In this document: positions 53,545-62,728 of the stretch, in pieces
Layout: every line of letters starts with the position of its first letter
Numbering within the stretch: the first letter of the stretch is position 1
Assembly: GCA_963731625.1 (NCBI GenBank)
Contig: CAVSWH010000004.1
Span: 558,001-622,000 of the forward strand
Reading direction: 5' to 3'
Origin: PALSA-555 sp963731625
GTDB lineage: Bacteria > Actinomycetota > Acidimicrobiia > IMCC26256 > PALSA-555
DNA: 64,000 nt
The notes under the pieces: generated by a model
The model's database searches: none
What the model was told of the DNA's origin: nothing
Seen by the model: only the letters and a program-made list of their open reading frames with translations
Position numbers and translations under genes: made by a program

Positions 53545-54494
53545 GCTCGATCATCCCCGACGGGCAGCTGGCCTACGGCATCCAGCTGCCGGTCCAGTCG
53601 AAGAGCAAGACGTTCGTCGAGGACTGGGAGCTGCCGGCCGGCGCCGATGCGCTCGCGGCGATCGCCCGCCGCGCCGACGAGGCCGGCTTCCTGTACGTCG
53701 CGGTCTGCGACCACCTCGCGGTCACGAAGCCGCTCGACGCGCACATGGGCACCACCTGGTACGAGACGGTCGGGACGCTCGGGTGGCTCGCGGCCCAGAC
53801 CGAGCGGGTGCGGCTGCTCTCGCACGTGTACGTGCTGAGCTACCGGCACCCGCTCCAGACCGCGAAGGCGTTCATGACCCTCGACGAGCTGTCGGGCGGG
53901 CGGGTCGTGCTCGGTGTGGGCGCGGGCCACCTCGAGGGCGAGTTCGACCTGCTCGGGCTCGACTTCGCCCGGCGCGGCGCGGTGACCGACGCGGCCATCG
54001 ACGTGGTCCGCGAGGCCTTCACGCACGAGTACCCCGACATCGAGCGCGGGCCGTGGGGTCACCTCCACGACGGCGGGCTCGCGCCGCGGCCGCGCCAGGC
54101 GCGCGTGCCGATCTGGGTCGGCGGGTCGTCGCGCGCCGCGCTGCGGCGGGCCGCCGAGCGCGGCGACGGCTGGCTCCCCCAGGGCACGCCCCGTGACGAG
54201 ATGCCGGGCCAGATCGCGTTTCTCCTCGAGCACCGCCGCCGCACGCGTGGCGACGACCCGATCGACCTCGGCGCGACGCTCGCGCCGGCCTGGCTCTACG
54301 TCGGGACGCCCAGCTGGGACGTCGGCGAGGCCACGATCGCGGGCTCGCCCGCGCAGCTGGCGGACTCGCTGAACGAGTTCGGCGCGATGGGCGTGAGCCA
54401 CGTGCAGCTGCGGTTCCGCTCGCGCTCCCTCGACGAGATGCTCGACCAGATGGCCGCGTTCCACCGCGACGTCGCCCCGCACCTCGGCCGGTAG
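53541..54494 (+). CDS. LLM-class oxidoreductase
   Basis: A 317-residue luciferase-like protein with YGIQLPVQSKS, YVAVCDHLAVTKPLD and GRVVLGVGAGHLEGEFD as the barrel strands, typical of the F420-dependent group. GTG start inside the esterase stop. It may work on the esterase product. Confidence 0.85.
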   Translation: MSSIIPDGQLAYGIQLPVQSKSKTFVEDWELPAGADALAAIARRADEAGFLYVAVCDHLAVTKPLDAHMGTTWYETVGTLGWLAAQTERVRLLSHVYVLSYRHPLQTAKAFMTLDELSGGRVVLGVGAGHLEGEFDLLGLDFARRGAVTDAAIDVVREAFTHEYPDIERGPWGHLHDGGLAPRPRQARVPIWVGGSSRAALRRAAERGDGWLPQGTPRDEMPGQIAFLLEHRRRTRGDDPIDLGATLAPAWLYVGTPSWDVGEATIAGSPAQLADSLNEFGAMGVSHVQLRFRSRSLDEMLDQMAAFHRDVAPHLGR

Positions 54495-54553
54495 ACGGGC
54501 GCGCCGGCCGCGCCCCTGGATAGGGTCGTGCCCGGGAAGCGAGGAGCGAGCGC

Positions 54554-55750
54554 ATGCCGGAGCTGGTCGTCGACGCCGACGGGCACACCTACGAGCCCGA
54601 CGACCTCTGGGTGGAGCGCATGGACGCGACGCGCTGGGGTGACTGGATCCCCCGCAAGGTCGTCGAGGACGAGGTCTACGAGACCTACTACCTCGGTGGC
54701 CGGGTGCGGGGCGGCGGACGCGAGCTGCAGGACCAGATGGCGGCGGCCGTCGGGATGACCCCGCGCGAGTTCTTCGACCTCCTGCAGAGCCTGCGCGTCC
54801 CCGGCGGCTACGACCCGGTCGCCCGGCTGGTCGACATGGACACGGACGGCATCGACGCCGCCGTGCTCTACCCGTCTCAGGCGCTGTTCTACGGGCCGTG
54901 CGACCCGATCGAGGCGCTGCATGACGTGGACTTCGTCACCGCGTGCGTCGGCGCCTACAACGACTGGCTCGCCGAGTACTGCGCGGCGTCCCCGAACCGG
55001 CTCTTCGGCATGGCGGGCGTGCCGCTCCAGGACGTGGACGCGGCCATCACCGAGGCGCAGCGGGCGGTCGGCGAGCTCGGGCTGCAGGGCGTGTTCGTCC
55101 GCCCGTCGGCCTACGTCGACGAGCTGCCGCTCAACCACTCGGTGTACGACCCCTTCTGGGCGGCGGTGCAGGACCTCGGCGTCCCGGTCGCGTTCCACCC
55201 GGGCGTCCACGTCGACACGCCCGGCGCGTGCCGCAAGTTCGGTCTCGTGGCCGACGACGAGAACATGATGATCACGAACATGGCGATGGACGAGCTGCAC
55301 GGCGGCTCGGGCCTCGGCCAGGCGGTCGGCAACACCGTCGACATGGTGGTGACGCTCGGGCGCCTCCTCATGGGCGGCGTGTGTGAGCGGTTCCCGACGC
55401 TGCGCCTGCTGTTCCTCGAATCGGGAGGCGGGTGGGTCCCGACCCAGCTGCAGCGGATGGACGAGCAGGTGGAGGCGTTCCCGCTCGAGCAGCGATGGCT
55501 GTCGCTGCTCCCGAGCGAGTACTTCCAGCGCCAGTGCTGGGTGTGCTTCGAGGCCGAGGAGTGGAACCTCGCGGCCTGCGCCGAGTATCTCGGCGCCGAC
55601 CGGGTGCTGTGGGCGTCGGACTATCCGCATCCCGAGTACCACCCGGGCATCGTCGACGAGCTGCGGGAGGGGATCGGGAACCTCGACGCCGCGGCGCAGG
55701 CCCGGATTCTGGGCCGCAACGCCGTCGACGCCTACTCGCTGCCGCTGTGA
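54554..55750 (+). CDS. TIM-barrel amidohydrolase, ACMSD-like family (paralogue 3)
   Basis: A 398-residue member of the family also seen at 14213 and 43106. VVDADGHTYEPDDLW, VAFHPGVHVDTPG and WASDYPHPEYHPG form the metal site, with FLESGGGWVPTQLQRMDEQ as family block. It has an insert (residues about 40-75) not found in the other two. GTGA overlap with the next M24 gene. Confidence 0.88.
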   Translation: MPELVVDADGHTYEPDDLWVERMDATRWGDWIPRKVVEDEVYETYYLGGRVRGGGRELQDQMAAAVGMTPREFFDLLQSLRVPGGYDPVARLVDMDTDGIDAAVLYPSQALFYGPCDPIEALHDVDFVTACVGAYNDWLAEYCAASPNRLFGMAGVPLQDVDAAITEAQRAVGELGLQGVFVRPSAYVDELPLNHSVYDPFWAAVQDLGVPVAFHPGVHVDTPGACRKFGLVADDENMMITNMAMDELHGGSGLGQAVGNTVDMVVTLGRLLMGGVCERFPTLRLLFLESGGGWVPTQLQRMDEQVEAFPLEQRWLSLLPSEYFQRQCWVCFEAEEWNLAACAEYLGADRVLWASDYPHPEYHPGIVDELREGIGNLDAAAQARILGRNAVDAYSLPL

Positions 55751-56931
55751 CCGTCACCCCGCTCGGCTTCGAGGGGCCGCTCGACCGAGCGCGCCTCTGC
55801 CGGGATCGCCATGACCGGCTCGTGGACGCCATGCGCCAGCAGGGCCTCGACGTGCTGCTCCTGCTCGGCCAGACGAACGTCCTCTACGCGACGGGCGCGC
55901 GCATGCCGAGCCGCGACCAGAGTGAGGCGCTGCACCGCCGCGCCGCGGCCGTGGTGACCGCCGACGGCACGCCACCCATCGTGTGGACGTGGGCGCCCGA
56001 CGGCGTACCCGACACGCTCGGCGTCGACGTGCGCGGCGGCCTCGAGTTCGAATGGGACGAGGGCGCCGCGCAGCTCGCCGCCTCGCTGCCGGCGGGACGC
56101 CTCGCGGTCGACGATCTGACGATGCCGTGCTGGCGCGCCCTCGCGCCGCGGGAGCCCGGCGACGCCTCGACGGTCCTCACCGCGGCGAAGATCGTGAAGA
56201 CCGCTGACGAGCTCGAGTGCATCCGCCGCGCGCAGGCGATCAACGAGGCCGCGATCGCCGAGGTCGCACCGCTCGCGCAGCCTGGCGTGCCCGCGACCGA
56301 GATCTCCGGTCACTTCCTGCGCCGGATCGTCGAGCTCGGCGCCACGGGCAACACGGTGGACCCGGTGTGGCAGGTGATCCCCCCCTCGATCGCCGCCGGC
56401 CCCTACACGGTGACCGGCGACCTCGTCTTCCCGACGGTGACCACGGACCGGCGCTTCGCCGCCGGCGACGTGGTGTTCGTCGACACCGGCGTGCACTACG
56501 AGGGCTACCAGTCGGACTACGGGCACACGTGGGTGGTCGGCACCGACGTCGACGACCGTCACCGCGAGCACGCCCGGCGCTGGGTCGACACGGTGGACGC
56601 CGTCCTCGAGGTCATGAAGCCGGGCGTGACCGCCCGCGACCTGACCCGCGCCGCCGGGGACGTCTACGGGCGGCGCCCGTGGCTCGCCCACCTCTACCTG
56701 GCGCACGGCACCGGCACCGACAGCGCCGAGATGCCCTACGTCGGCACCGACCTCGGCGACGACTTCGACGGCTCCCTCGTGCTCGCACCGGGCATGGTCC
56801 TCGTCCTCGAGCCGGTGATCTGGGAGGACGGGCACGGTGGCTTCCGCGCCGAGGACATCGTCACGGTGACCGACGACGGGTACGAGCGGCTCTCGCATCT
56901 GTCGTTCGAGGCGTATGGCATCGACCGCTGA
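55747..56931 (+). CDS. M24-family peptidase/creatinase-type protein
   Basis: A 394-residue pita-bread protein with an N-terminal creatinase-like domain and a C-terminal M24 domain. VFVDTGVHYEGYQSDYG supplies the two metal Asp positions, LAHGTGTDS the His, LVLEPVIW and FRAEDIVTV the Glu pair, so it should be active. Substrates include Xaa-Pro peptides, methionyl peptides or creatine-like C-N bonds. GTG start overlaps the amidohydrolase stop. Confidence 0.86.
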   Translation: MTVTPLGFEGPLDRARLCRDRHDRLVDAMRQQGLDVLLLLGQTNVLYATGARMPSRDQSEALHRRAAAVVTADGTPPIVWTWAPDGVPDTLGVDVRGGLEFEWDEGAAQLAASLPAGRLAVDDLTMPCWRALAPREPGDASTVLTAAKIVKTADELECIRRAQAINEAAIAEVAPLAQPGVPATEISGHFLRRIVELGATGNTVDPVWQVIPPSIAAGPYTVTGDLVFPTVTTDRRFAAGDVVFVDTGVHYEGYQSDYGHTWVVGTDVDDRHREHARRWVDTVDAVLEVMKPGVTARDLTRAAGDVYGRRPWLAHLYLAHGTGTDSAEMPYVGTDLGDDFDGSLVLAPGMVLVLEPVIWEDGHGGFRAEDIVTVTDDGYERLSHLSFEAYGIDR

Positions 56932-57832
56932 GCACCGGGACCGGCTCCGCGCCGCGATGGCCGCCGCGGGCATCGACGTCGTGGTACTCGGCCGCGAGGC
57001 GAACGCGCGCTACGTGACCGGCGCGAACCGCCTGTGGCTGGCAGGCACGCGGCCGTTCGCGCCCGGGTGCGTGCTCGTCGCCGAGACCGGCGCCGTCGGG
57101 CTGCTGAGCGTCACCGACGACGGCGTCCCAGACGACGTGCCCCGCTCCGGCCTCTACCCCATCTCCTGGAACCCGATGAACCTCGTGGCGGGCGCGGCGG
57201 CCGTCGCCCGTGGCACGACAGTGCGCCGGGTCGGCGTGGACAGCATGTCCCCGCTGTTCGCGCAGCTCCTCGCCGGCGGGTTCCCGGACGCCGAGCTCGT
57301 CGACGGCGAGGCGCTGCTGCGCCGCGTGCGGCGGACCAAGACCGACGCCGACGTGGCGGGCATCCGCGCCGCCGTCGCGGTCGCAGAGGAGACGCTCGCG
57401 GCCGTGCTGGACGGCGTCGGCGACGCGACGGGGCGCGCGGCGCGTGCCGAGGAGCGGCGAGCCGCACAGGGCGTGACCACCCCCGCCTTCCCGTCCGTGG
57501 TCGACGTCGAGGACAGCAGGGTCGCGGCGCGCGTCGGCGTCATCCGGGACGGATGGCTCGGGGCCCTCGCCCGCACCGCTCCCGGGGGTGGTCCGGCGAA
57601 GGAGCGCGTGGACGCCGCGGCGGCGCGCTGCCGGCCGGGCACACCGGTGGGGGTGGTGCGCGCCGACGGGGTGTCGGTCGACGGCGTCGGGCTGGGCCAC
57701 GAGGCGCTCCGCGACGACGACGTGCTCGAGGTCGGCATGGTCGTCTCCGTCGACGCGGCGCTCGAGGGGACGCGGTGGGGCGATCCGCTGCTCGTCACCG
57801 ACGCCGGCGCCGAGCGGCTCACGCGCGTGTAG
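56915..57832 (+). CDS. Degenerate M24-family protein lacking the metal ligands
   Basis: A 305-residue protein whose N-terminal half follows the creatinase/Xaa-Pro pattern (LRAAMAAAGIDVVVLGREANARY; RRTKTDADVAGIRAAVAVAEE) but whose C-terminal half is short and has lost metal ligands: the DTG site reads RDGWLGA, the EP site reads VDAAL, and the final E site reads GDPLL. It starts 17 bases inside the active M24 gene. A non-catalytic partner of that enzyme is possible. Confidence 0.7.
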   Translation: MASTAEHRDRLRAAMAAAGIDVVVLGREANARYVTGANRLWLAGTRPFAPGCVLVAETGAVGLLSVTDDGVPDDVPRSGLYPISWNPMNLVAGAAAVARGTTVRRVGVDSMSPLFAQLLAGGFPDAELVDGEALLRRVRRTKTDADVAGIRAAVAVAEETLAAVLDGVGDATGRAARAEERRAAQGVTTPAFPSVVDVEDSRVAARVGVIRDGWLGALARTAPGGGPAKERVDAAAARCRPGTPVGVVRADGVSVDGVGLGHEALRDDDVLEVGMVVSVDAALEGTRWGDPLLVTDAGAERLTRV

Positions 57833-57974
57833 CCGGCCGGCGCGTCGGGAGGAGTCGACGGTCGGCGACGAGCGGAGCGAGGAGATCGAGTTCACCGCCC
57901 CAGAGTGGCGCGACACGTTCCCCCGCGGCACCTATCAGGTCATGGCCGCACTGACGCGGCGCCGACCTCGTCGG

Positions 57975-60071
57975 TCAGCGGCCTGACCGGGGCAGCCCGA
58001 GCCCGCGCTCGGCGATGATCGTGCGCTGGATCTCGCTCGTGCCGGCGCGGATCGTCGTCACCTGGGCGTGCCGGTGCATCCACTCGACCCAGCCGGCCGC
58101 CGGCGCGGACGGGGCGCCGTGGGTGAGGACGCCGTCGGCGCCGAGCGCGTCGAGCAGGCCGGCGGAGGCCCGCACGAGCGCCTCTGACGAGAACAGCTTG
58201 GCGATCGACCCGTGGACGATCGGGAGCTCCCCGGCCGCGGTCTCGGCCGCCATCCGCTGGCTGAGCTGTTGCCCGGCCGCGAGATCGGTCCAGGCGTCGG
58301 CGAGGCGGGCCCGCACGGCGGGGCGGGCCAGCACCGGCGGGTGCGCCGACGCCCAGGCGACGAACTGGCGGAGCACGCGGTCGAGCTCGCCAACCATCGT
58401 CGGTCGCCGCTCGAAGGCGAGCGCGACGCGCATCACGTCCCATCCGCCGTTGACCTCGCCCACGCGCCAGCGGTCGGGGACGCGCACGTCGCTGTAGTAG
58501 GTGATGTTCGTGCGCTCGCCGCTGAGCGTGTGCACGGGCGTGATCTCGATACCCGGCGTGTCCATGGGCACGAGGAACATCGTGAGCCCGCGGTGCTTCG
58601 GCACGGCGGGGTCGGTGCGCGTCAGCAGGAACACGTACGCGGCCTGGTCGGCGAGCGTCGTGAACATCTTCTGGCCGTTCAGCACCCACCCGCCGCCGTC
58701 GGGCTCGGCGCGGGTCGTGGCGGCGGCGACGTCGGACCCGGCGTCGGGCTCGCTGTAGCCGAGGCAGATGAGCGCGTCGCCGCGCAGCACCGCCGGGACG
58801 ATCTCGCGCCGCTGATGCTCGGTGCCGACGATCGCGAGGGTCTGCGCGACGAGGTCCGAGGTCCCCCACCCGTCGGTCGGTGCGCCGACGCGCTCGAGCT
58901 CCTCCCAGAGCGCGCTCACGTCGTGCGCATCGAGGCCGCGTCCGCCCGCCGAGGCGGGCACGCCCGCGCCGAGCAGCTCCGCGTCGGCGAAGCGGCGGTG
59001 CAGCGCCCAGTCGTGGACGGTGCCCGAGGCGAAGACGCGCTCGAGGACCTCGGGGGTGCACGCATCGGCCAGCAGCGCCCGGACCTCGCCCCGGAACCCG
59101 ACCGGCGGCGGCTCGGGCCGGGTCCAGCCGTCGGCCTCGAGGAGGTCGGCGAGGCGCGCCCGCTCCTCGCCCGGGTCGCCGAGCGCGAGCGGCCAGGCCG
59201 TCGCGCGCCGGAAGTGCAGCTGGATGTCGTACTCGGCCATGAAGCCGTAACCGCCGTGGACGTGCAGGCTCGCCGCGGTCACGGCCCGGGCGGCCGTCGC
59301 GGCGGCGACGAAGGCCATCGACATCGCCGTGGCGTCGCCCTGCTCGGCGGCGTCGCGGACGAGCAGCGTGGCCCCGTCGAGGGTCGCCGCGACATCCGCG
59401 AGGCCGTGCTGGATCGCCTGGAACGAGCCGATCGGGACCCCGAACTGGTGACGCGCCGTGGCGTAGTCGACGCCGAGGGCCAGCGCAGCGTCGGCCAGGC
59501 CGACGAGGGCCGCCGCGGTGAGGAGCCGCCAGTCGTCGACCGCACGGGCGAACGCGGCGTGCGCCGCCGCGCCGCGGGCGAGCACGGTGCGACCGTCGAG
59601 GCGCCGGTCGGCGAGCGGCGCGCACGCCAATGTCGGTGGCGCCACCCCGGGCGCTCCCCGCGCGAGGACGAGCTCGTCGCCGTCGAGGGCGACGACGGCG
59701 TCGGCCACGGCGCCCGCGGGCACGAGCCGGGCGGTCCCGTCGGCGGCGGGCCGCACGGCGACCGTCACGAGCCCATCCGACGGGTCCGTCGCCGCCCCGA
59801 TCGCGTCGAGCAGGCGCGCCGCGACCAGCGATTCGACGAGCGGGATCGGGGCGAGCGCTCGTCCGGCCTCCTCGGCGAGGACCGCGAGGTCGGCGAGCTG
59901 CGCGCCGTCGCGGACCAGCTGCGGGACGCCGAGCGTCGCCGCCTTCGACCAGAGCGCCGCGTCGAAGCCCGGCGGCGTCGCCCGCTCCGCGGCCCGGACC
60001 CGGTCGGGTGGCGATTCGCGGGTGAAGAAGGCCCGGCAGGTGTCGCGCAGGGCGTCGTCGGCGGCGCTCAT
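57975..60071 (-). CDS. Fused double acyl-CoA dehydrogenase, FadE34/ChsE3-like
   Basis: A 698-residue protein with two ACAD units in one chain. Residues about 1-330 end in SLHVHGGYGFMAEYDIQLHFRR, like the FadE28-type subunit; residues about 340-698 contain GYSEPDAGSDVAAATTRAE and end GTSEIQRTIIAERGLGLPRSGR, like the FadE29-type subunit. This mirrors mycobacterial FadE34 (about 711 residues), which dehydrogenates C-24/C-22 steroid side-chain CoA esters. ATG 60071 overlaps the EthD gene stop (ATGA). Confidence 0.9.
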   Translation of the reverse strand: MSAADDALRDTCRAFFTRESPPDRVRAAERATPPGFDAALWSKAATLGVPQLVRDGAQLADLAVLAEEAGRALAPIPLVESLVAARLLDAIGAATDPSDGLVTVAVRPAADGTARLVPAGAVADAVVALDGDELVLARGAPGVAPPTLACAPLADRRLDGRTVLARGAAAHAAFARAVDDWRLLTAAALVGLADAALALGVDYATARHQFGVPIGSFQAIQHGLADVAATLDGATLLVRDAAEQGDATAMSMAFVAAATAARAVTAASLHVHGGYGFMAEYDIQLHFRRATAWPLALGDPGEERARLADLLEADGWTRPEPPPVGFRGEVRALLADACTPEVLERVFASGTVHDWALHRRFADAELLGAGVPASAGGRGLDAHDVSALWEELERVGAPTDGWGTSDLVAQTLAIVGTEHQRREIVPAVLRGDALICLGYSEPDAGSDVAAATTRAEPDGGGWVLNGQKMFTTLADQAAYVFLLTRTDPAVPKHRGLTMFLVPMDTPGIEITPVHTLSGERTNITYYSDVRVPDRWRVGEVNGGWDVMRVALAFERRPTMVGELDRVLRQFVAWASAHPPVLARPAVRARLADAWTDLAAGQQLSQRMAAETAAGELPIVHGSIAKLFSSEALVRASAGLLDALGADGVLTHGAPSAPAAGWVEWMHRHAQVTTIRAGTSEIQRTIIAERGLGLPRSGR

Positions 60072-60685
60072 GGTGCGCGCCGCGGGTCGACGGGGGCGAC
60101 GAGCAGCGACAGCGTCCCGGTGAAGTCGATGTACTCGCCGTTGTCGGCCCGCACGACGGGGACGCTGTCCGGTCCGGCGTAGTAGCGCGCGACGAGCGTC
60201 GCCTCGTCCGCGAACCACAGCTCGGAGATGCCCTGCGGCTGGAGGCCCGCGTCCCCGGCCGACTCGAGGACGTCGTGCTGCGCGTACCGGCAGATCGCGG
60301 GGTGATGGACACGGGCGACGGCGACGTGCTCGCGGTAGTGGCGGGTGAACTCGTCCCGGGTCAGCTCGGGACGGGCCTTCAGGAACGACACCTGCTTGAT
60401 CGTGGGCGTCGTTCCGCTGGCGATCGTGTCGTCCCACGCCGGGTGCGACGCGACCCGAAACGCCGACCAGCGCGCCACCTGGGGAGCGAGGACGTCGGGG
60501 AGGCCCAGCGCGGCATCGGGGTCATCCGACCAGAGGACGGCGTGGAACGGGGGCGGGGTGCGGCCCTTCGACCCGGCGCGGTCGAGCGCCGACTGGTCGG
60601 CGAGCACCGGCTCACTGCGCCAGCCGGCGGGCGGCGCCGGCGCGGCCTGGCGCCACGCGACAACGAGCACGACGCCGTCGCTCAC
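60068..60685 (-). CDS. EthD-domain protein
   Basis: A 205-residue protein whose centre matches the EthD domain (IKQVSFLKARPELTRDEFTRHYREHVA, about residues 95-195), a dimeric alpha+beta barrel fold seen in small degradative and cyclase enzymes. The N-terminal 90 residues may be a second, weaker copy (AVLWSDDPDAALGLPDVLA). GTG 60685 was chosen for the GTGA overlap; GTG 60694 is an alternative. Role unknown. Confidence 0.75.
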   Translation of the reverse strand: MSDGVVLVVAWRQAAPAPPAGWRSEPVLADQSALDRAGSKGRTPPPFHAVLWSDDPDAALGLPDVLAPQVARWSAFRVASHPAWDDTIASGTTPTIKQVSFLKARPELTRDEFTRHYREHVAVARVHHPAICRYAQHDVLESAGDAGLQPQGISELWFADEATLVARYYAGPDSVPVVRADNGEYIDFTGTLSLLVAPVDPRRAP

Positions 60686-61011
60686 GGGTTCCACTCGACG
60701 TGAGCCCGAACCGCGTGCGCCGCGGGATCGAACCAGCCCTGCGAGTCGGCGTAGTCGAGCATGGCCGCGAAGTCGTCGTCCCAGCCCGGTCCCACGCGGC
60801 CGGCGGCGAGCCGCCGCAGCGCGTCGACGGTGATCCAGGCCTCCTCGCCCTCGAGGCGGCCGGCCGCGGCGTCGACGAGCGCCCCGAACACGAGCGCGGT
60901 GCCGCCGCCGGGCTGTCCACCCCGGACGGCGACATGGAAGCGGCGGGTGTCACCGGGCTCCTCGAGCGTGACGACGGGCGGCTGCGGTGCGAGGTCGACG
61001 AGCACGAACAC
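60682..61011 (-). CDS. Hypothetical protein, first gene of the FadE34-like operon
   Basis: A 109-residue protein with no recognised motif: no signal peptide, membrane segment or zinc site. Strand-like segments (VFVLVDLAPQPP, RFHVAVRGG, TALVFGALVDAA) alternate with an acidic helical end (WDDDFAAMLDYADSQGW). GTG start. It is translationally coupled to the EthD and fused-ACAD genes, so it probably assists them. Confidence 0.65.
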   Translation of the reverse strand: MFVLVDLAPQPPVVTLEEPGDTRRFHVAVRGGQPGGGTALVFGALVDAAAGRLEGEEAWITVDALRRLAAGRVGPGWDDDFAAMLDYADSQGWFDPAAHAVRAHVEWNP

Positions 61012-61058
61012 GGCCTCTGACTACCTGCTGGGGACGGCGGGCGCCAGGATGACGAGCC

Positions 61059-61856
61059 TCAACCGGCCATCGGGTACGGGAACTTGGCGCCGACGCCGCC
61101 GTCAACGACGAGGGTCTGTCCCGTCACGTACGACGCCAGGTCCGAGCAGAGGAAGAGCAACGCGGCGGCGATGTCCGCCGGCTGCGCGACCCGGCGCAGC
61201 GGCGTGTTGGCGATGTTGCGCGCCTCGCCCTCCTCGCCGAGCAGGGTCGACACGCGCGGGGTCCAGACGACGCCGGGCGCGACGGCGTTCACCCGGACGC
61301 CGGACGGGCCGAGCTCCACCGCCGCGGAGCGCATCAGCGCCATCAGCCCGGCCTTCGCTGCGCCGTAGGCGGCGTGGTTGGGCGCCGACGTGAGGCCCGA
61401 CACGGACGCGACGAAGGCCAGCACCCCGCCGGAGCCGGCGGCGAGGCGGCGGCCCGCGAGCTGGACCGCGAGGTACGCGTGGCGCAGCACGATGTCGAAC
61501 TGCCAGTCCCAGTCGCTGTCGGCCACCTCGAGCACGGACGCGTAGCGGGCCATCCCGATGATGTCGACCACCCCGTCCAGGCCGCCGAGACCGGCCGTGG
61601 CCTCGTCGAAGAGCCGCATCGCGTCCGCGCGCCGGGTCGCGTCACCGGCGACCGCGATCCCGCCGACCTCGTCGGCGACCTCGCGCGCCCGCGACGCCTC
61701 GACGTCCACGCATGCGACGCGGGCCCCCACCGAGGCGAGCGCGTGCGCGCTCTGCCGGCCGATGCCCTGGCCGGCGCCGAGCACGACGAAGCGACGGCCG
61801 TCGAGGCGCAGCCACTCCGGGTACTCAGGAACCGGCGAATCGTCGGTCGTCGTCAT
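61059..61856 (-). CDS. SDR-family dehydrogenase
   Basis: A 265-residue SDR: GAGQGIG binds the nucleotide, DIIGMAR replaces NNAG, and YGAAK has the catalytic Tyr/Lys. CVDVEAS suggests NAD. The N-terminus has a short extension (TTTDDSPVPEYPEW). GAGGAGG precedes the ATG at 61856; the operon diverges from the enoyl-CoA hydratase gene. Confidence 0.86.
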   Translation of the reverse strand: MTTTDDSPVPEYPEWLRLDGRRFVVLGAGQGIGRQSAHALASVGARVACVDVEASRAREVADEVGGIAVAGDATRRADAMRLFDEATAGLGGLDGVVDIIGMARYASVLEVADSDWDWQFDIVLRHAYLAVQLAGRRLAAGSGGVLAFVASVSGLTSAPNHAAYGAAKAGLMALMRSAAVELGPSGVRVNAVAPGVVWTPRVSTLLGEEGEARNIANTPLRRVAQPADIAAALLFLCSDLASYVTGQTLVVDGGVGAKFPYPMAG

Positions 61857-61936
61857 CCGTCCTCCTCGAGGGTCGCATCGTCCCGCGCCGCACGCCGCCA
61901 CGAAAGCGACCGCGGACGGATCGGTAACCTCACGCC

Positions 61937-62722
61937 GTGCCCGACTGGGAGACGCTCGGCTACGACGTGGCCGACGGCGTCGCGACGGTCACCCTCGACC
62001 GCCCGGGCCGGCTCAACAGCTTCGACGTCACGATGACCCGCGAGCTCGCCGCACTGTGGCGCGGCCTGCGCTTCGACGACACCGTGCGCGTCGTGGTCGT
62101 GACGGGTGCCGGCGACCGGGCGTTCTGCACCGGCATCGACCGGGCCGACGTCATCCCCCAGCCGAGCGGGCCGTGGATGATGGACGACCCGGGCCTCTCG
62201 ATCGGCCCGAAGACCGCGGACTGCTGGAAGCCGGTCGTCGCGGCGGTGAACGGGATCGCGTGCGGCGGCGCCTTCTACCTGCTCGGTGAGGTCGAGACGA
62301 TCCTCGCCGCCGAGCACGCGACGTTCTTCGATCCCCACGTCAGCTACGGGATGACGGCGGCGTTCGAGCCGATCCTCATGCGCGCGCGGATGCCCTTCGG
62401 CGAGATCATGCGCCTCACCCTGCTCGGCAACCATGAGCGGATGTCGGCCCGCCGCGCGCATCAGATCGGCCTCGTGCAGGAGGTCGTCCCCGGCGACGAG
62501 CTGCTGGGCCGTGCCCAGACGCTCGCCGGTGAGCTCGCGTCGGTGCCGCCGACGGTCGCGCAGGGCACGGTCCGGTCGATCTGGCTCGCCCGTGAGCTGG
62601 CGCGGTCCCAGGCGCTCAGCATCGCGAAGGTCTACATCGGGCTGGGGAACGATCCCGAGGTGATCGCCGAGGGGCAGCGCCGCTTCGAGTCGGGGGGCCG
62701 TCCGGCACCCCGGGTCCGGTAG
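61937..62722 (+). CDS. Enoyl-CoA hydratase/isomerase family protein
   Basis: A 261-residue crotonase: AFCTGIDRADV and NGIACGGAFYLL form the oxyanion region. In the active loop FFDPHVSYGM the usual PE pair reads PH, so one catalytic Glu may be missing and hydration is not assured; isomerase, retro-Claisen or hydrolase chemistry is possible. GTG start; an SDR follows seven bases downstream. Confidence 0.85.
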   Translation: MPDWETLGYDVADGVATVTLDRPGRLNSFDVTMTRELAALWRGLRFDDTVRVVVVTGAGDRAFCTGIDRADVIPQPSGPWMMDDPGLSIGPKTADCWKPVVAAVNGIACGGAFYLLGEVETILAAEHATFFDPHVSYGMTAAFEPILMRARMPFGEIMRLTLLGNHERMSARRAHQIGLVQEVVPGDELLGRAQTLAGELASVPPTVAQGTVRSIWLARELARSQALSIAKVYIGLGNDPEVIAEGQRRFESGGRPAPRVR

Positions 62723-62728
62723 CCGGAC

